Part shown: piece by piece, positions 1 through 8,795 of the stretch | Numbering within the stretch: the first letter of the stretch is position 1 | Layout: every line of letters starts with the position of its first letter | Assembly (NCBI RefSeq): GCF_019039215.1 | Contig: NZ_JAHNZZ010000001.1 | Location: 2,388,603-2,438,490 of the forward strand | Reading direction: 5' to 3' | DNA length: 49,888 bases | Source of the DNA: Bacillus sp. FJAT-29790 | GTDB taxonomy: Bacteria > Bacillota > Bacilli > Bacillales > Cytobacillaceae | Made by a program: the position numbers and the translations under genes | Notes under the pieces: model-generated | What the model saw: only the letters and a program-made list of their open reading frames with translations | What the model was told of the DNA's origin: nothing | Database searches by the model: none

Positions 1-250
1 CCATAAAAGGACGAATGGAGTATGCTTCGCGGTACCACCTTTTTTTCAATCATAATAAAAATATGATTGACTCTTAAACAGATAACGGATTTCCCGTCTT
101 TTACTACTTGGAATCAACCTTTCGCAAAAGAAGCTCAAGGGCGACCTTCCAACAGTTTCGCATAGAAAACCTTTCAGCTAGTGGTTTTCCTCTCTAAAAA
201 GCAAATGGCCATTGTACTTTTCCCTATCCTCGCATTTATATGTAATTATA
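1..250 (-). promoter_or_regulatory. T-box leader, probably of valS (gene left of window)
   Basis: Read on the minus strand, this segment has the parts of a tRNA-sensing T-box leader. The conserved T-box AGGTGGTACCGCG (28-40) would form the antiterminator and pair with the uncharged tRNA acceptor end. A GCTGAAAGG-type motif lies in the apical part of stem I. A plausible specifier triplet GTC (valine) is at 143-145 in the context GAAGGTCGCC. The terminator and the regulated gene fall outside the window. Valyl-tRNA synthetase is inferred from the specifier and because valS precedes ysxE in Bacillus subtilis. The T-box itself is firm; the amino-acid assignment is an inference. Confidence 0.85.
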
Positions 251-256
251 ATTATT

Positions 257-286
257 ATACTACCGAAAAAAGAGGATTCTCGTCAA
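257..286 (-). promoter_or_regulatory. Sigma-A-type promoter of the T-box leader
   Basis: Minus-strand hexamers TTGACG (281-286) and TAGTAT (257-262) are separated by 18 bases. Transcription would start near 250, just before the T-box leader. The motif match and position support it; there is no direct proof. Confidence 0.55.
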
Positions 287-449
287 TCATTATAACCGAT
301 TTCATACTATTTTATACGTTTGAGTACAAGAATGTGTGCTTTTTTTGGAAAAAGGGAAGCTGAACCTAGGATATTCGAACTTATAGGCACGATAGGAGGA
401 GATGTGACATAGAATAGTAAAAAAGATTGTATGGGAAGGGGCATGTTCA

Positions 450-641
450 TTGAGAAGAAGGTATAGTCCTCATACACTGCCGCCGTGGTTAAAAACAATT
501 AGAGGTGCTTGCGCACAATTTGTTATTCCATTTTGCTGTTTTCAAGGAATACGGGTGATCATATTTCCAACCACATTTGATGTCCTGTTTCTTGCGATTT
601 TAATTTTTATTGCTGTAGCCTTACGCCTGGAATTTCTTTAG
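450..641 (+). CDS. Small membrane protein, unknown function
   Basis: This is a 63-residue ORF starting at TTG, with a good ribosome binding site (GGAAGGGG) eight bases upstream. The product has a basic N-terminus (MRRRYS), a WLKTIRG stretch, and a strongly hydrophobic C-terminal half that would form one membrane helix, perhaps with a re-entrant segment. It is transcribed away from the presumed valS leader and converges with ysxE. I recall that B. subtilis has a small gene of unknown function (yszA) between valS and ysxE, so this may be its counterpart. That link rests on position only. The RBS and protein-like composition favour a real gene, but no homology could be tested. Confidence 0.5.
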   Translation: MRRRYSPHTLPPWLKTIRGACAQFVIPFCCFQGIRVIIFPTTFDVLFLAILIFIAVALRLEFL

Positions 642-672
642 GAGCCCAATTGAGCATTCAATTTTGGGCTCC
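641..672 (-). terminator. Hairpin at the ysxE 3' end
   Basis: The arms GGAGCCCAA and TTGGGCTCC form a strong stem around a short loop. The hairpin includes the ysxE stop codon. On the minus strand it is followed by TAAAG rather than a T-run, so it may protect the 3' end or terminate weakly. It could also serve the convergent small ORF. Confidence 0.5.
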
Positions 673-1716
673 TTCTTGCGCTTGGGCCTCCGCCTGCGCT
701 TTTGCCTGTGCTTTTTGCTTTTCAATTTCATCCATTCTCATCACTACATATTCCGTATTCTTAAGAAGCCAGTATTGTCTTTGAAAATGCAGAACCGCCT
801 TCCGTTCCCCTTTTTTATTCTGCTTTTTATAATACTTTTCAGCCGATCTGATAGCAGCTCCAGGATGAGCAAAATAACTAAAAAAAAGTAATTGTTCATC
901 CTCACGGAAAGGGAAATATTTCAAGTAGGTATAGATCCATTCAATGCATTCTTCCGATCGTTTCGGCATAGTTTTCAACGTTCGCGATAAAAAGGGCAAT
1001 AGATCATGCAGTGGCGAGCCTTGTTTGGCTTTTTCGAAATTCGTAAAATAGCCATAGCCCCTGTCATCGTATAAGAAGTGTTCAGTGGAGACTTTCCCGT
1101 GAACAATCACAGTACGTGCCTTATCGCTATCCTTTGTTTTTTCATACCACTCATTTAATTTAGTGGTCGAGAATCGTAAAGCCTCAGTGATATCGTGATA
1201 ACAAAGGGAAAAGTTCAATTCAAAAGGGGACATGTATTCCTTTTGTTCACACGCTTCAATAAATCCATCTAAAAATTCCTTTTCTTTCTCCCATTCCAGT
1301 AACGTGCTTTCATAATGTTCCGTTCTTTCCTCTTTACTAATCGTTATTTCCTTTGATGACAAGGTATGAAGCCTGGCCAGCTCACGGAACAGCTGTTGAT
1401 GACGTTCAAATCGATTTTCCCTTTCTTCATTGGCTAGCCATGGCATCAAATAATATAGCGCATTTTCATGCAAAATCGCATAGCGGCCATCAACAGTAGG
1501 AAAAATGGGCACAATCCGGTTATAGCCTTTTTGGAATAAAGTCTGTACATGCCGAATGAAATCCCCGCCATGGTGTGGGCTAATCCTTTTCAAAGCATAA
1601 ACACCTTTATTCGTATAAATCTTTTGCACACGTCCCATTTCCTCAACAAAATGCGGTTCAAGCGAATACTGTTTTAAAATCGGAGCAACCTTTAGTAATC
1701 GATTCTTCTCATTCAT
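658..1716 (-). CDS. ysxE: YsxE, CotS-family spore coat protein
   Basis: The 352-residue product belongs to the CotS/YsxE/YutH group. These spore coat proteins have an aminoglycoside-phosphotransferase-like (kinase) fold. Visible features are an N-terminal lobe with a YALKRISP segment in the position of the kinase lysine strand, a VIVHGKVSTEHFLYDD stretch near residue 210 resembling the catalytic loop, and LHDLLPFLSR following it. The C-terminus is an A/Q/K-rich low-complexity tail. It lies directly downstream of spoVID, the same arrangement as in B. subtilis, where both act in spore coat assembly. Whether the kinase fold is catalytic is not known from the sequence. The ATG is preceded by AAAGAGAG. 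Confidence 0.88.
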   Translation of the reverse strand: MNEKNRLLKVAPILKQYSLEPHFVEEMGRVQKIYTNKGVYALKRISPHHGGDFIRHVQTLFQKGYNRIVPIFPTVDGRYAILHENALYYLMPWLANEERENRFERHQQLFRELARLHTLSSKEITISKEERTEHYESTLLEWEKEKEFLDGFIEACEQKEYMSPFELNFSLCYHDITEALRFSTTKLNEWYEKTKDSDKARTVIVHGKVSTEHFLYDDRGYGYFTNFEKAKQGSPLHDLLPFLSRTLKTMPKRSEECIEWIYTYLKYFPFREDEQLLFFSYFAHPGAAIRSAEKYYKKQNKKGERKAVLHFQRQYWLLKNTEYVVMRMDEIEKQKAQAKAQAEAQAQEGAQN

Positions 1717-1777
1717 AAGAATCCACTCTCTTTCTTAAGAAAGCCATTTTTACCTATTATCGAAGCTAGTATTTCAA

Positions 1778-1882
1778 TTTATCGGCCAAGTTTGATAGTT
1801 TATCGGCCAAATTCGGTGGTTTATCAGCCAAATTTCATGCTTTATCGGCCAAATTTGGCAGTTTATCAGCCAGCACCCGATG
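1778..1882. repeat. Five-unit 21-bp tandem repeat
   Basis: Five contiguous units of exactly 21 bp start at 1778, 1799, 1820, 1841 and 1862. Each begins TTTATC(G/A)GCCAA or a close variant, and the last unit is the most diverged. Read on the minus strand, the units spell a degenerate heptapeptide NLADKLS, but a TGA interrupts the frame in the third unit and no start or RBS is present. The array lies between spoVID and ysxE. There is no spacer pattern, so it is not a CRISPR. Confidence 0.85.
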
Positions 1883-1908
1883 ATGTAAAAACAAAAGAAA
1901 ACAGATGA

Positions 1909-1929
1909 GCAGGTTTTTCAACTACCTGC
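1909..1929 (-). terminator. Possible terminator after spoVID
   Basis: The stem GCAGGT/ACCTGC with a nine-base loop is followed on the minus strand by TCATCTG and then T-rich sequence. The stem is short and the T-run is interrupted, so termination may be partial and allow read-through into ysxE. Confidence 0.4.
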
Positions 1930-1951
1930 CCAGCCTGTTTCTTCTTTTTTC

Positions 1952-3292
1952 CTACCGGGCCACGGCAACCGGGATATAGAGGACTTGCCCCTCGTAAATG
2001 TCTTGATTGATTTCCAGTTGGTTAACCCGAAGCAATTGCTGAACTGCTATGTCATATCTTTCTGCAATGATATCGACGGTATCGCCATTTTGAACGATAC
2101 AAACTTTTAGTTTAGCAACTTCATCTTCTGCCTTTCGGGCGAAGAATTCGGTTAAAGACATACTTTTCTTTTTCGCTTGCTTTTTCTGTTTCATCTCCTT
2201 ATCTGAGCTTTCTTCTTTTTTGATTTTTTTATGTTTCTCTTCATGTTCCGAGCTTTCTTCTTCGTGATACACTTTTTCTTCGACTTTTACCTCTACTTCG
2301 ACTTTCACTTCTTGAACTGGACTTTCTTCACTTTCACTCATTTCGGCCATTTTATAAATTTCTTTTGCGGAAGGCTGTTTTTTTTCATTTCTTTGTGCAG
2401 AGAATGAAATCTCGGGTTCAAAATGAACATCGAATTTATCAGGCTGTTTTTCCTGATTCTCTACTTCTGCTTCAGGCCGTTTTCTCGCCACCGCTTCAAA
2501 CGGAACATAAATCTCTTCTCGATCCTCCACATCGTCTTGCGCTTCCAAAGTTGGCGATTCTATTTTGGCTTCTTCGACGATCGACTCAAAGAATGGTGAT
2601 TCCGTTCTTGTTTCTGCGAAAACCGATTCAATGGATGGTGATTCCGTTCTTGCTTCTGCGAAAACAGGTTCAATGGATGGTGATTCCGTTCTACTTTCTC
2701 TAACAGGCGCTTCAAACGAAGCAGATTCCGTATTGTTTTCAAATTCACCTGACTCTTCATCGTCATATAGCTGTTCATCTTGCTCATATTCAAAATCGAC
2801 AGCTTGTGTAGCCTGTTCTAATTCCCGATCATCATATACTTCAAATGATGGAATATGCTGCTGTTCTCCGTATAACCCAGAGATCGTTAAATGGGCTGTT
2901 AATCTCATACAGCTTTTTTCGGGAAAAACATAATCAAATGATTCCACTGCCACATCAATGTCATGGATACTCTGGATTCGATTATTCGGAATCGTTATAT
3001 CCACTGGGAAATAGTGCGTAAATTCACAGGTTCCTTCTTCTCTTTCTTCAATTACTTGAATAAATTTTGGCGCGGTAAATGTTCTCTCATCATCCGATGT
3101 TCCTATCTCAGTTCGCTTATATTCGCCCGTGAGCTCAAGTGAGCCTTGAATCGTTACATATTGATCATTTTCCTGAATCATTATATCGGGATCAAGCGAG
3201 ATTGAAATCAGTTCAGATACTTCCTGTCCTTTTTGAAACCAAACCGATTCTTCTAAAGAAAATCGTAAGCACGATGGACTTTCCTGGGACAA
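1952..3292 (-). CDS. spoVID: SpoVID, spore coat morphogenetic protein
   Basis: SpoVID drives encasement of the developing spore by coat proteins. The N-terminal domain carries the family segment RFSLEESVWFQKGQEV followed by SISLDPDI and GSLELTGEY. The middle is long, acidic and low-complexity. A C-terminal LysM domain (about residues 395-440; VQNGDTVDIIAERY, NQLEINQDIYEGQVLYIP) should bind peptidoglycan or partner proteins. Residues about 201-251 contain three tandem 14-residue units of the type RTESPSIEPVFAEA. I chose the TTG start at 3290-3292 because AAAGGAGGAG lies at ideal spacing. An upstream in-frame ATG at 3317-3319 would overlap that RBS. The length is 446 residues. The nearest upstream gene, hemL, ends in its own terminator, so spoVID-ysxE appears to be a separate transcript. 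Confidence 0.93.
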   Translation of the reverse strand: MSQESPSCLRFSLEESVWFQKGQEVSELISISLDPDIMIQENDQYVTIQGSLELTGEYKRTEIGTSDDERTFTAPKFIQVIEEREEGTCEFTHYFPVDITIPNNRIQSIHDIDVAVESFDYVFPEKSCMRLTAHLTISGLYGEQQHIPSFEVYDDRELEQATQAVDFEYEQDEQLYDDEESGEFENNTESASFEAPVRESRTESPSIEPVFAEARTESPSIESVFAETRTESPFFESIVEEAKIESPTLEAQDDVEDREEIYVPFEAVARKRPEAEVENQEKQPDKFDVHFEPEISFSAQRNEKKQPSAKEIYKMAEMSESEESPVQEVKVEVEVKVEEKVYHEEESSEHEEKHKKIKKEESSDKEMKQKKQAKKKSMSLTEFFARKAEDEVAKLKVCIVQNGDTVDIIAERYDIAVQQLLRVNQLEINQDIYEGQVLYIPVAVAR

Positions 3293-3428
3293 AGCGACTC
3301 CTCCTTTCATAACTTTCACGTTTAATCACCATGTCATTATCACTCTATGAGTAAATTAAATTTTTTATGATTAGAAAAATAAAGCTAAGGGCAAAATCAG
3401 TTTTTTTCTAAAATTTAAGTCAAAAAAA

Positions 3429-3657
3429 AGCTCTTTTCTCATAGTTTGTTGGTTTTGGCTTTAAAAGTTTGCCCATTGATTTCCGCTGCGGGCACTTGCT
3501 TTCCGCGAGGAGGGACGGAAGCCTCCTCGGCGTACCGCCTGCGGGGTCTCTCGCTTCCCTCTATTCCCCGCTGGAGTCAAGTGCCCTCCGCTCCAATCAA
3601 CTCAGATTTATATATATAAAATCACACTAATAAAGCAACAAAGTTTACGAAAACAGC
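3429..3657. repeat. MITE-like repeat, family A (copy A1)
   Basis: This 229-bp element has degenerate ends (left AGCTCTTTTC, right CGAAAACAGC) and the GC-rich family core. The core runs from TTGATTTCCGCTGCGGGCAC to AGTGCCCTCCGCTCCAATCAA and can fold into a long imperfect hairpin (GGGCACTTG with CAAGTGCCC; TTGATT with AATCAA). It lies between the hemL terminator and spoVID. No ORF within it looks real. Confidence 0.85.
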
Positions 3658-3699
3658 AAAAAAAACACCCATCTAATTAGAAATAGATGAGTGTTTTTG
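3658..3699 (-). terminator. hemL / hem operon terminator
   Basis: The minus strand reads AACACTCATCTA, a seven-base loop, then TAGATGGGTGTT followed by a T-run. This is a canonical intrinsic terminator seven bases after the hemL stop. Confidence 0.85.
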
Positions 3700-3706
3700 A
3701 AAGTTA

Positions 3707-4996
3707 TTATCCTTTAAGCTTCGAGAAGGCATTTTCTGTAGCTTGGATTGTTTTTTCGATATCTTCATCACTATGGGCTGTCGATAGGAATAATCCTTCA
3801 AATTGGGAAGGTGGAAGGAATACGCCCTGGTTCGCCATCTCACGGTAATAAGAAGCAAAATAGTCTAAATTTGAAGTTTTTGCTTTTTCATAATTAATCA
3901 CGTGTTCATTTGTAAAAAAGAACCCAATCATTGAACCGGCACGATTAAAGGTATTCGGAATCTCATACTTTTCAGCAGCTGCTTTAATCCCCGCCTCAAG
4001 CATGTCGCCTTTTCGTTGGAATTCCTTATATGTCTCCGGAGTTAGCTGGCTCAATGTTTCATATCCTGCCGTCATGGCTAACGGATTTCCTGATAGTGTT
4101 CCAGCTTGATAAATTGGTCCACTCGGTGCAATTTGTTCCATTATTTCAGCTTTGCCGCCATACGCGCCAACAGGAAGTCCGCCGCCGATTACTTTTCCGA
4201 GGCATGTAATATCAGGCGTAACATTGAAATGCCCTTGTGCACAATGATATGCAACACGGAAGCCAGTCATGACTTCATCAAAAATCAATAATGATCCGTA
4301 TTGAGTCGTAATGTCTCTCAAGCCTTCTAAAAATCCTGGCAGCGGAGGGACAACGCCCATATTACCGGCAACCGGTTCAACGATGATGCCTGCAATATCT
4401 TCACCGAATTGTTCAAAGGCATATTTAACACTTTCAAGGTCATTGTATGGGACAGTGATTGTATTTTTTGCTACACCTTCTGGCACTCCGGGACTATCTG
4501 GTAAACCAAGTGTTGCGACACCGGAGCCAGCTTTAATAAGGAGGGAATCACCATGCCCATGATAACAGCCTTCAAACTTCATAATTTTATTCCGGCCAGT
4601 ATAGCCGCGCGCAAGTCTCAGTGCACTCATCGTCGCTTCTGTACCAGAAGAAACCATGCGAACAATCTCGATTGATGGGACTCTTTCTTTTACTAGCTTT
4701 GCCAGTTCATTTTCGGTTACAGTTGGTGCACCGAAGCTTGTACCCATTTCAGCAACCTTTTTAATTGCTTCAACAACACGGTCATTGGAATGCCCCAAAA
4801 TTAGGGGACCCCAAGACAAAACATAATCAATATATTCATTGCCATCTATATCATAAATTTTCGATCCTTTTCCTCTTTCCATAAAAATAGGATCCATTTT
4901 AACGGATTTAAATGCACGAACAGGGGAGTTTACCCCTCCAGGCATTAATGTGCTAGCTTCTTTAAAAGCCTCAATGGATTTATCGTAAGAGCGCAT
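3707..4996 (-). CDS. hemL: Glutamate-1-semialdehyde 2,1-aminomutase
   Basis: HemL converts glutamate-1-semialdehyde to 5-aminolevulinate, the step after HemA in C5-pathway haem synthesis. The 429-residue protein has the class-III aminotransferase signature. [15 protein letters not shown] binds the cofactor phosphate region, [11 protein letters not shown] contains the PLP-contacting Asp, and Lys268 in [11 protein letters not shown] is the expected Schiff-base lysine. The N-terminus [11 protein letters not shown] is typical and GGGAGGATCAT precedes the ATG. It is the last gene of the hem cluster and is followed by a strong terminator. Bacillus genomes often carry a second paralogue (gsaB), but the position in the hem operon makes this hemL. 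Confidence 0.96.
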   Translation of the reverse strand: MRSYDKSIEAFKEASTLMPGGVNSPVRAFKSVKMDPIFMERGKGSKIYDIDGNEYIDYVLSWGPLILGHSNDRVVEAIKKVAEMGTSFGAPTVTENELAKLVKERVPSIEIVRMVSSGTEATMSALRLARGYTGRNKIMKFEGCYHGHGDSLLIKAGSGVATLGLPDSPGVPEGVAKNTITVPYNDLESVKYAFEQFGEDIAGIIVEPVAGNMGVVPPLPGFLEGLRDITTQYGSLLIFDEVMTGFRVAYHCAQGHFNVTPDITCLGKVIGGGLPVGAYGGKAEIMEQIAPSGPIYQAGTLSGNPLAMTAGYETLSQLTPETYKEFQRKGDMLEAGIKAAAEKYEIPNTFNRAGSMIGFFFTNEHVINYEKAKTSNLDYFASYYREMANQGVFLPPSQFEGLFLSTAHSDEDIEKTIQATENAFSKLKG

Positions 4997-5010
4997 ATGA
5001 TCCTCCCTCT

Positions 5011-5030
5011 AGGGTGAAAGAAAACACCCT
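5011..5030 (-). other. Small hairpin between hemB and hemL
   Basis: AGGGTG and CACCCT, separated by eight bases, form a perfect 6-bp stem just upstream of the hemL ribosome binding site. It may tune hemL translation or stability. It has no T-run, so it is not a terminator. Confidence 0.4.
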
Positions 5031-5042
5031 AATTTTATCGAA

Positions 5043-6020
5043 TTATTGTTCTTTCAACCATCTAGCTGCATCTTTCGCATGATACGTAATAATTAAGTCA
5101 CAGCCAGCACGCTTCATGCCGGTCAGCATTTCCATAACAATTCTTTCCTCATCGATCCAGCCATTTTGAGCCGCAGCCTTTACCATCGAATATTCGCCGC
5201 TTACATTATAAATAACGAGCGGAAGATTGATATTATTTTTCACGTCGCGAACGATATCAAGGTATGGCATGCCCGGTTTGACAATTAAGAAATCTGCACC
5301 TTCCATCAAATCGGATTCTGCTTCACGAATTGCTTCCATCCGGTTAGCAGGGTCCATTTGATAGGCTTTTCGATCGCCAAATTGCGGTGTGCTGTCAGCA
5401 GCCTCTCGGAATGGACCGTAAAAAGCGGACGCATACTTCACCGCATAGGACATGATCGGAATATTTTCAAAACCGGCTTCATCTAAACCAGCACGAATCG
5501 CAGCTACGAACCCATCCATCATATTAGAAGGAGCAATAATATCCGCCCCTGCTTTAGCTTGACTGACAGCCGTTTGCACTAATAATTCAAGCGAAGGATC
5601 GTTTGATACATCGCCATTTTCAATCACACCGCAGTGCCCATGGCTTGTAAATTCACAAAGGCAAGTATCAGCAATGACAATGACATCGGGATATTTCGAT
5701 TTGATTAAGCGCGTTGCTTCCTGGACAATTCCATGGTCATGATAGGCTTGTTTGCCGCATTCATCTTTTTCAATCGGAATTCCGAATAACAGCACAGATT
5801 TAATGCCTAATGAAACGACTTCATTCATTTCTTCCTCAAGATGATCTAACGATAAATTATAAATTCCAGGCATTGATGAAATTTCTCTTTTAATATCATT
5901 TCCTTCTGCAACAAAAATCGGGTAAATGAAATCATCTGTACGCAAATGATTCTCACGGACTAATGCCCTCATGTTTGCGCTTTGACGAAGCCGTCTATGG
6001 CGTGTGAATTGTAAATCCAT
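5043..6020 (-). CDS. hemB: Delta-aminolevulinic acid dehydratase (porphobilinogen synthase)
   Basis: HemB condenses two 5-aminolevulinate molecules to porphobilinogen in the cytoplasm. The 325-residue protein shows the metal-binding cysteines (Cys120, Cys122, Cys130 in [14 protein letters not shown]), which indicates a zinc-type enzyme. The two active-site lysines are Lys195 in [11 protein letters not shown] and Lys248 in [12 protein letters not shown]. The ATG follows GGAGGGAATCTTAAT. It sits between hemD and hemL as in other Bacillus. The 157-bp gap to hemD contains an imperfect hairpin, unlike the tighter spacing elsewhere in the operon. Confidence 0.96.
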   Translation of the reverse strand: MDLQFTRHRRLRQSANMRALVRENHLRTDDFIYPIFVAEGNDIKREISSMPGIYNLSLDHLEEEMNEVVSLGIKSVLLFGIPIEKDECGKQAYHDHGIVQEATRLIKSKYPDVIVIADTCLCEFTSHGHCGVIENGDVSNDPSLELLVQTAVSQAKAGADIIAPSNMMDGFVAAIRAGLDEAGFENIPIMSYAVKYASAFYGPFREAADSTPQFGDRKAYQMDPANRMEAIREAESDLMEGADFLIVKPGMPYLDIVRDVKNNINLPLVIYNVSGEYSMVKAAAQNGWIDEERIVMEMLTGMKRAGCDLIITYHAKDAARWLKEQ

Positions 6021-6177
6021 ATTAAGATTCCCTCCACTAATTAGTTTCTATATGGCGCTATTAAACAATATTGCTGCTATAACCGCGGGTTCGATTTACC
6101 TTCCGAGAGGCGGGTTTTGCATTCGCAAAAAAGGCTCTCTCCAGGCAAAATCGCCCCGCTAACAAACATTTTCAACA

Positions 6178-6960
6178 TCATTCAATAACAATGCCTTCTA
6201 AATAAGCAATAATATTTTCTAACATATGAGGGACCGTATACACATCGGGAGCGGTATGTACGGTAAGCCCGTAAGACTCGACCTTTGCTCTCGTTACTGG
6301 TCCAATGCACCCAATGACAGAGTTATCAAGCATATGAAAAAGATTATTTTTCTTAACTTCTCCCATAAAATGATCGACAGTTGATGGACTAGTAAAGGTC
6401 AGGATATCCAAAACCCCAGCCTTTTCCTTTATTAGCTGTCTGCTTTCTTCAGGAAAATAAGTTTCATACATGATTAATTCATCAACATGGGACCCTTTTT
6501 CAGACAAGGCAGTATAAATATAATTACGTGCTAAGTTTCCTTTAGGGATTAAAATCTTCATTCCCTTTTTAACGAACGGCAAAAATTCTTTCACAAATCC
6601 TTCTGCCACATATTCACTAGGCATAAAATCGACTTGAAGCCCAAAACGATGCAGGCAACTTCTTGTTTTCTCGCCAATGGCGGCAATTTTCGGAAAATCC
6701 TTTTGCTGATGAAGGTTAACATAAGATAAAAATGTCTCTACTGCAATATTGCTTGTGAAGATTATCCAGTCAAACGTATGTAATTGCGCGATTTTCGCAA
6801 GGGCTTCTTCTGTGATCTCAACGGGCCGAAAAGCAATCAGAGGGATTTCCACTGGATTTCCTCCATAGCTTGCTACTAGATCTGAAAAAGATTTCGCCTG
6901 TTTCTTTCCCCTCGGAACTAAAACATTCTTCCCGATAAAAGGAAGGGAGGAGGCGGTCAT
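6178..6960 (-). CDS. hemD: Uroporphyrinogen-III synthase
   Basis: HemD cyclises hydroxymethylbilane to uroporphyrinogen III with D-ring inversion. The 260-residue product has the two-lobed HemD pattern. Recognisable segments are [10 protein letters not shown] at the N-terminus, [15 protein letters not shown], and [11 protein letters not shown] with [16 protein letters not shown] in the second lobe. The family is poorly conserved, so the assignment also rests on location. Its ATG overlaps the hemC stop (ATGA, 4 bp), which implies translational coupling. Confidence 0.92.
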   Translation of the reverse strand: MTASSLPFIGKNVLVPRGKKQAKSFSDLVASYGGNPVEIPLIAFRPVEITEEALAKIAQLHTFDWIIFTSNIAVETFLSYVNLHQQKDFPKIAAIGEKTRSCLHRFGLQVDFMPSEYVAEGFVKEFLPFVKKGMKILIPKGNLARNYIYTALSEKGSHVDELIMYETYFPEESRQLIKEKAGVLDILTFTSPSTVDHFMGEVKKNNLFHMLDNSVIGCIGPVTRAKVESYGLTVHTAPDVYTVPHMLENIIAYLEGIVIE

Positions 6961-7892
6961 TCCGCTTCCAGCTCCTCTTTTACCTGATCGATTAATGCCT
7001 TTGCTCCTTGCTTGATTAAGCGATTTGCCGCTTCGATGCCAATTTCTTCTGGATTCGTGCCTTTTACCTGCTCTTTGTAAATGATTTTACCGTCTGGAGA
7101 ACCAACAAGGCATGTCAACACAATTTCATCCTTTGCATTGATTTCTGCATAGCCGGCGATCGGTACTTGGCAGCCGCCTTCCATTTTGTGAAGGAATGCT
7201 CGCTCAGCCCTTACCGTTGCATTTGTTTCATCACAAGTGAATTTCTTTAACAAAGACAGAAGCTCTTCATCACTTCCGCGGCACTCAATCGAAAGCGCCC
7301 CCTGACCAATAGCCGGCAAGCAAACATCAGGATCCAAAAGCTCCGTAACAACATCAGAGGCCCAGCCTAATCTTGTTAATCCGGCGGCAGCTAATAGAAT
7401 CGCATCATATTCTTCTGTTTCTAATTTCTCTAGTCTTGTATCAATATTCCCTCTAATCCATTTGATTTCCAAGTCTGGACGGCGGGCTAAAAGCTGCGCC
7501 CCTCTCCGTAAACTGCTTGTTCCGATAACTGAACCAGGCTTAAGCTCATTTAACGGAATATGGCCTTTCGAAATTAGCGCATCGCGATGATCTTCTCTTT
7601 CTGGGATACAACCGATAACAAGGCCTTCCGGTAGAACGGCCGGCATATCTTTCATGCTATGAACAGCCATATCAATTTCTTTATCAAGCATCGCCTGCTC
7701 GATTTCTTTCACAAACAGTCCTTTTCCGCCGACTTTCGAAAGTGTCACATCCAAAATCCGGTCCCCTTTTGTAACGATTTCCTTTACTTCAAAATCAAAA
7801 GAAGGATCAAGGGCTTTTAATTGATCAATAACCCAATTTGTTTGTGTCAATGCTAGTTTACTTCTTCTTGAACCAACAATAATTTTTCTCAT
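6957..7892 (-). CDS. hemC: Porphobilinogen deaminase (hydroxymethylbilane synthase)
   Basis: HemC polymerises four porphobilinogens to hydroxymethylbilane using a covalently bound dipyrromethane primer. Visible hallmarks are the N-terminal [37 protein letters not shown] and the cofactor-attachment cysteine Cys241 in [12 protein letters not shown]. The length of 311 residues is normal. The start is supported by AATAGGAGGCTGTC before the ATG. It overlaps hemD by 4 bp and follows hemX by 55 bp. Confidence 0.97.
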   Translation of the reverse strand: MRKIIVGSRRSKLALTQTNWVIDQLKALDPSFDFEVKEIVTKGDRILDVTLSKVGGKGLFVKEIEQAMLDKEIDMAVHSMKDMPAVLPEGLVIGCIPEREDHRDALISKGHIPLNELKPGSVIGTSSLRRGAQLLARRPDLEIKWIRGNIDTRLEKLETEEYDAILLAAAGLTRLGWASDVVTELLDPDVCLPAIGQGALSIECRGSDEELLSLLKKFTCDETNATVRAERAFLHKMEGGCQVPIAGYAEINAKDEIVLTCLVGSPDGKIIYKEQVKGTNPEEIGIEAANRLIKQGAKALIDQVKEELEAE

Positions 7893-7947
7893 GACAGCCT
7901 CCTATTTCCATGTTACGGGGAATACACTCACAACTGGAAATTTCTTT

Positions 7948-8781
7948 TTAAGAATACCAGAAATGGAATGATGATAATTTTCCAAACAGAAAGAAATTAA
8001 TTAATACGATTAGAAAAGATGCTACATTCCAATAAGCTAATTTCTTTCCAGTCAGCCCTTTACTGACTTTTAAATAAAGATAGATGCTGTACACAGCAAG
8101 AACAATGAAAGAGCCGATTACCTTCGGATCATACCAAATCATTTGCGGAACTTTAATATAGGCCCACTGTGTGCCTAGAATTAAACTTATGATCAACATT
8201 GGAACACCGATCACATTTAAGACGTATGACATTTGCTGCAGCTTTGATAAATCAGCAAGCCGCAATAACCTCTTGCCCCACTTCTTTCTCTTTAATAGAT
8301 CATACTGAATTAAGTATAATGCCGAAAAAACAAACGAAAGTGAAAAAGCCCCATACGATAAGATCGCAACTGTAATATGGATGAGCAGAAGTTCAGAAAT
8401 AAGCTGTTGGGCCATCACATTTGACTCATATTGCACAGGAGCAAATGTATGTATGGCCATAATGATAAACCCTAGAACATTCGTAAAAAAGACGATAAAA
8501 TCTACTCTTAGTAAGCGATTTATTCCTAATGATAGGGTAATTAATACCCAAGCATAAAAATAGAGTCCCTCAAAAATAGTTAGGACTGGGAATCTGCCCG
8601 TTTTAATCATGTATAAAAAGAGAAATACGGTTTGTAATCCCCATACAAATGCAAGTAACCAGAAGGCAGTTCGGTTTGCCTTCCGGTTAGTCGTCAGAAA
8701 ATCTACAAAATATAGTAGGATACATAAGGCATATAGAACAACCGTAAATTCATGCAGCCGTGTCATATAGATGTCAAGCAT
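7948..8781 (-). CDS. hemX: HemX, cytochrome-assembly-like membrane protein
   Basis: This 277-residue polytopic membrane protein has about eight hydrophobic segments and belongs to the CcmC/CcsA-like cytochrome c assembly family. Motif-like stretches include LTIFEGLYFYAWVLI, LLIHITVAILSYGAFSLSFV and LGTQWAYIKVPQMIWYDPK, which resembles the tryptophan-rich haem-handling region of CcsA proteins. In B. subtilis, HemX sits at the same place in the hem operon and lowers the amount of HemA. The lack of a clear full WWD signature fits HemX better than a true haem lyase. RBS AGAGGAGTACTGTCT. Confidence 0.93.
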   Translation of the reverse strand: MLDIYMTRLHEFTVVLYALCILLYFVDFLTTNRKANRTAFWLLAFVWGLQTVFLFLYMIKTGRFPVLTIFEGLYFYAWVLITLSLGINRLLRVDFIVFFTNVLGFIIMAIHTFAPVQYESNVMAQQLISELLLIHITVAILSYGAFSLSFVFSALYLIQYDLLKRKKWGKRLLRLADLSKLQQMSYVLNVIGVPMLIISLILGTQWAYIKVPQMIWYDPKVIGSFIVLAVYSIYLYLKVSKGLTGKKLAYWNVASFLIVLINFFLFGKLSSFHFWYS

Positions 8782-8795
8782 AGACAGTACTCCTC

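Noticed and set aside
181-363. 60-codon plus-strand ORF at the left end
   Set aside because: It is antisense to the T-box leader and promoter, has no RBS and has low-complexity aromatic content.
1778-1882. CRISPR-like array
   Set aside because: Units are contiguous 21-bp repeats without unique spacers, and no cas genes are present.
2365-2933. Overlapping ORFs within spoVID, both strands
   Set aside because: They arise from the in-frame tandem repeats and acidic low-complexity region of spoVID.
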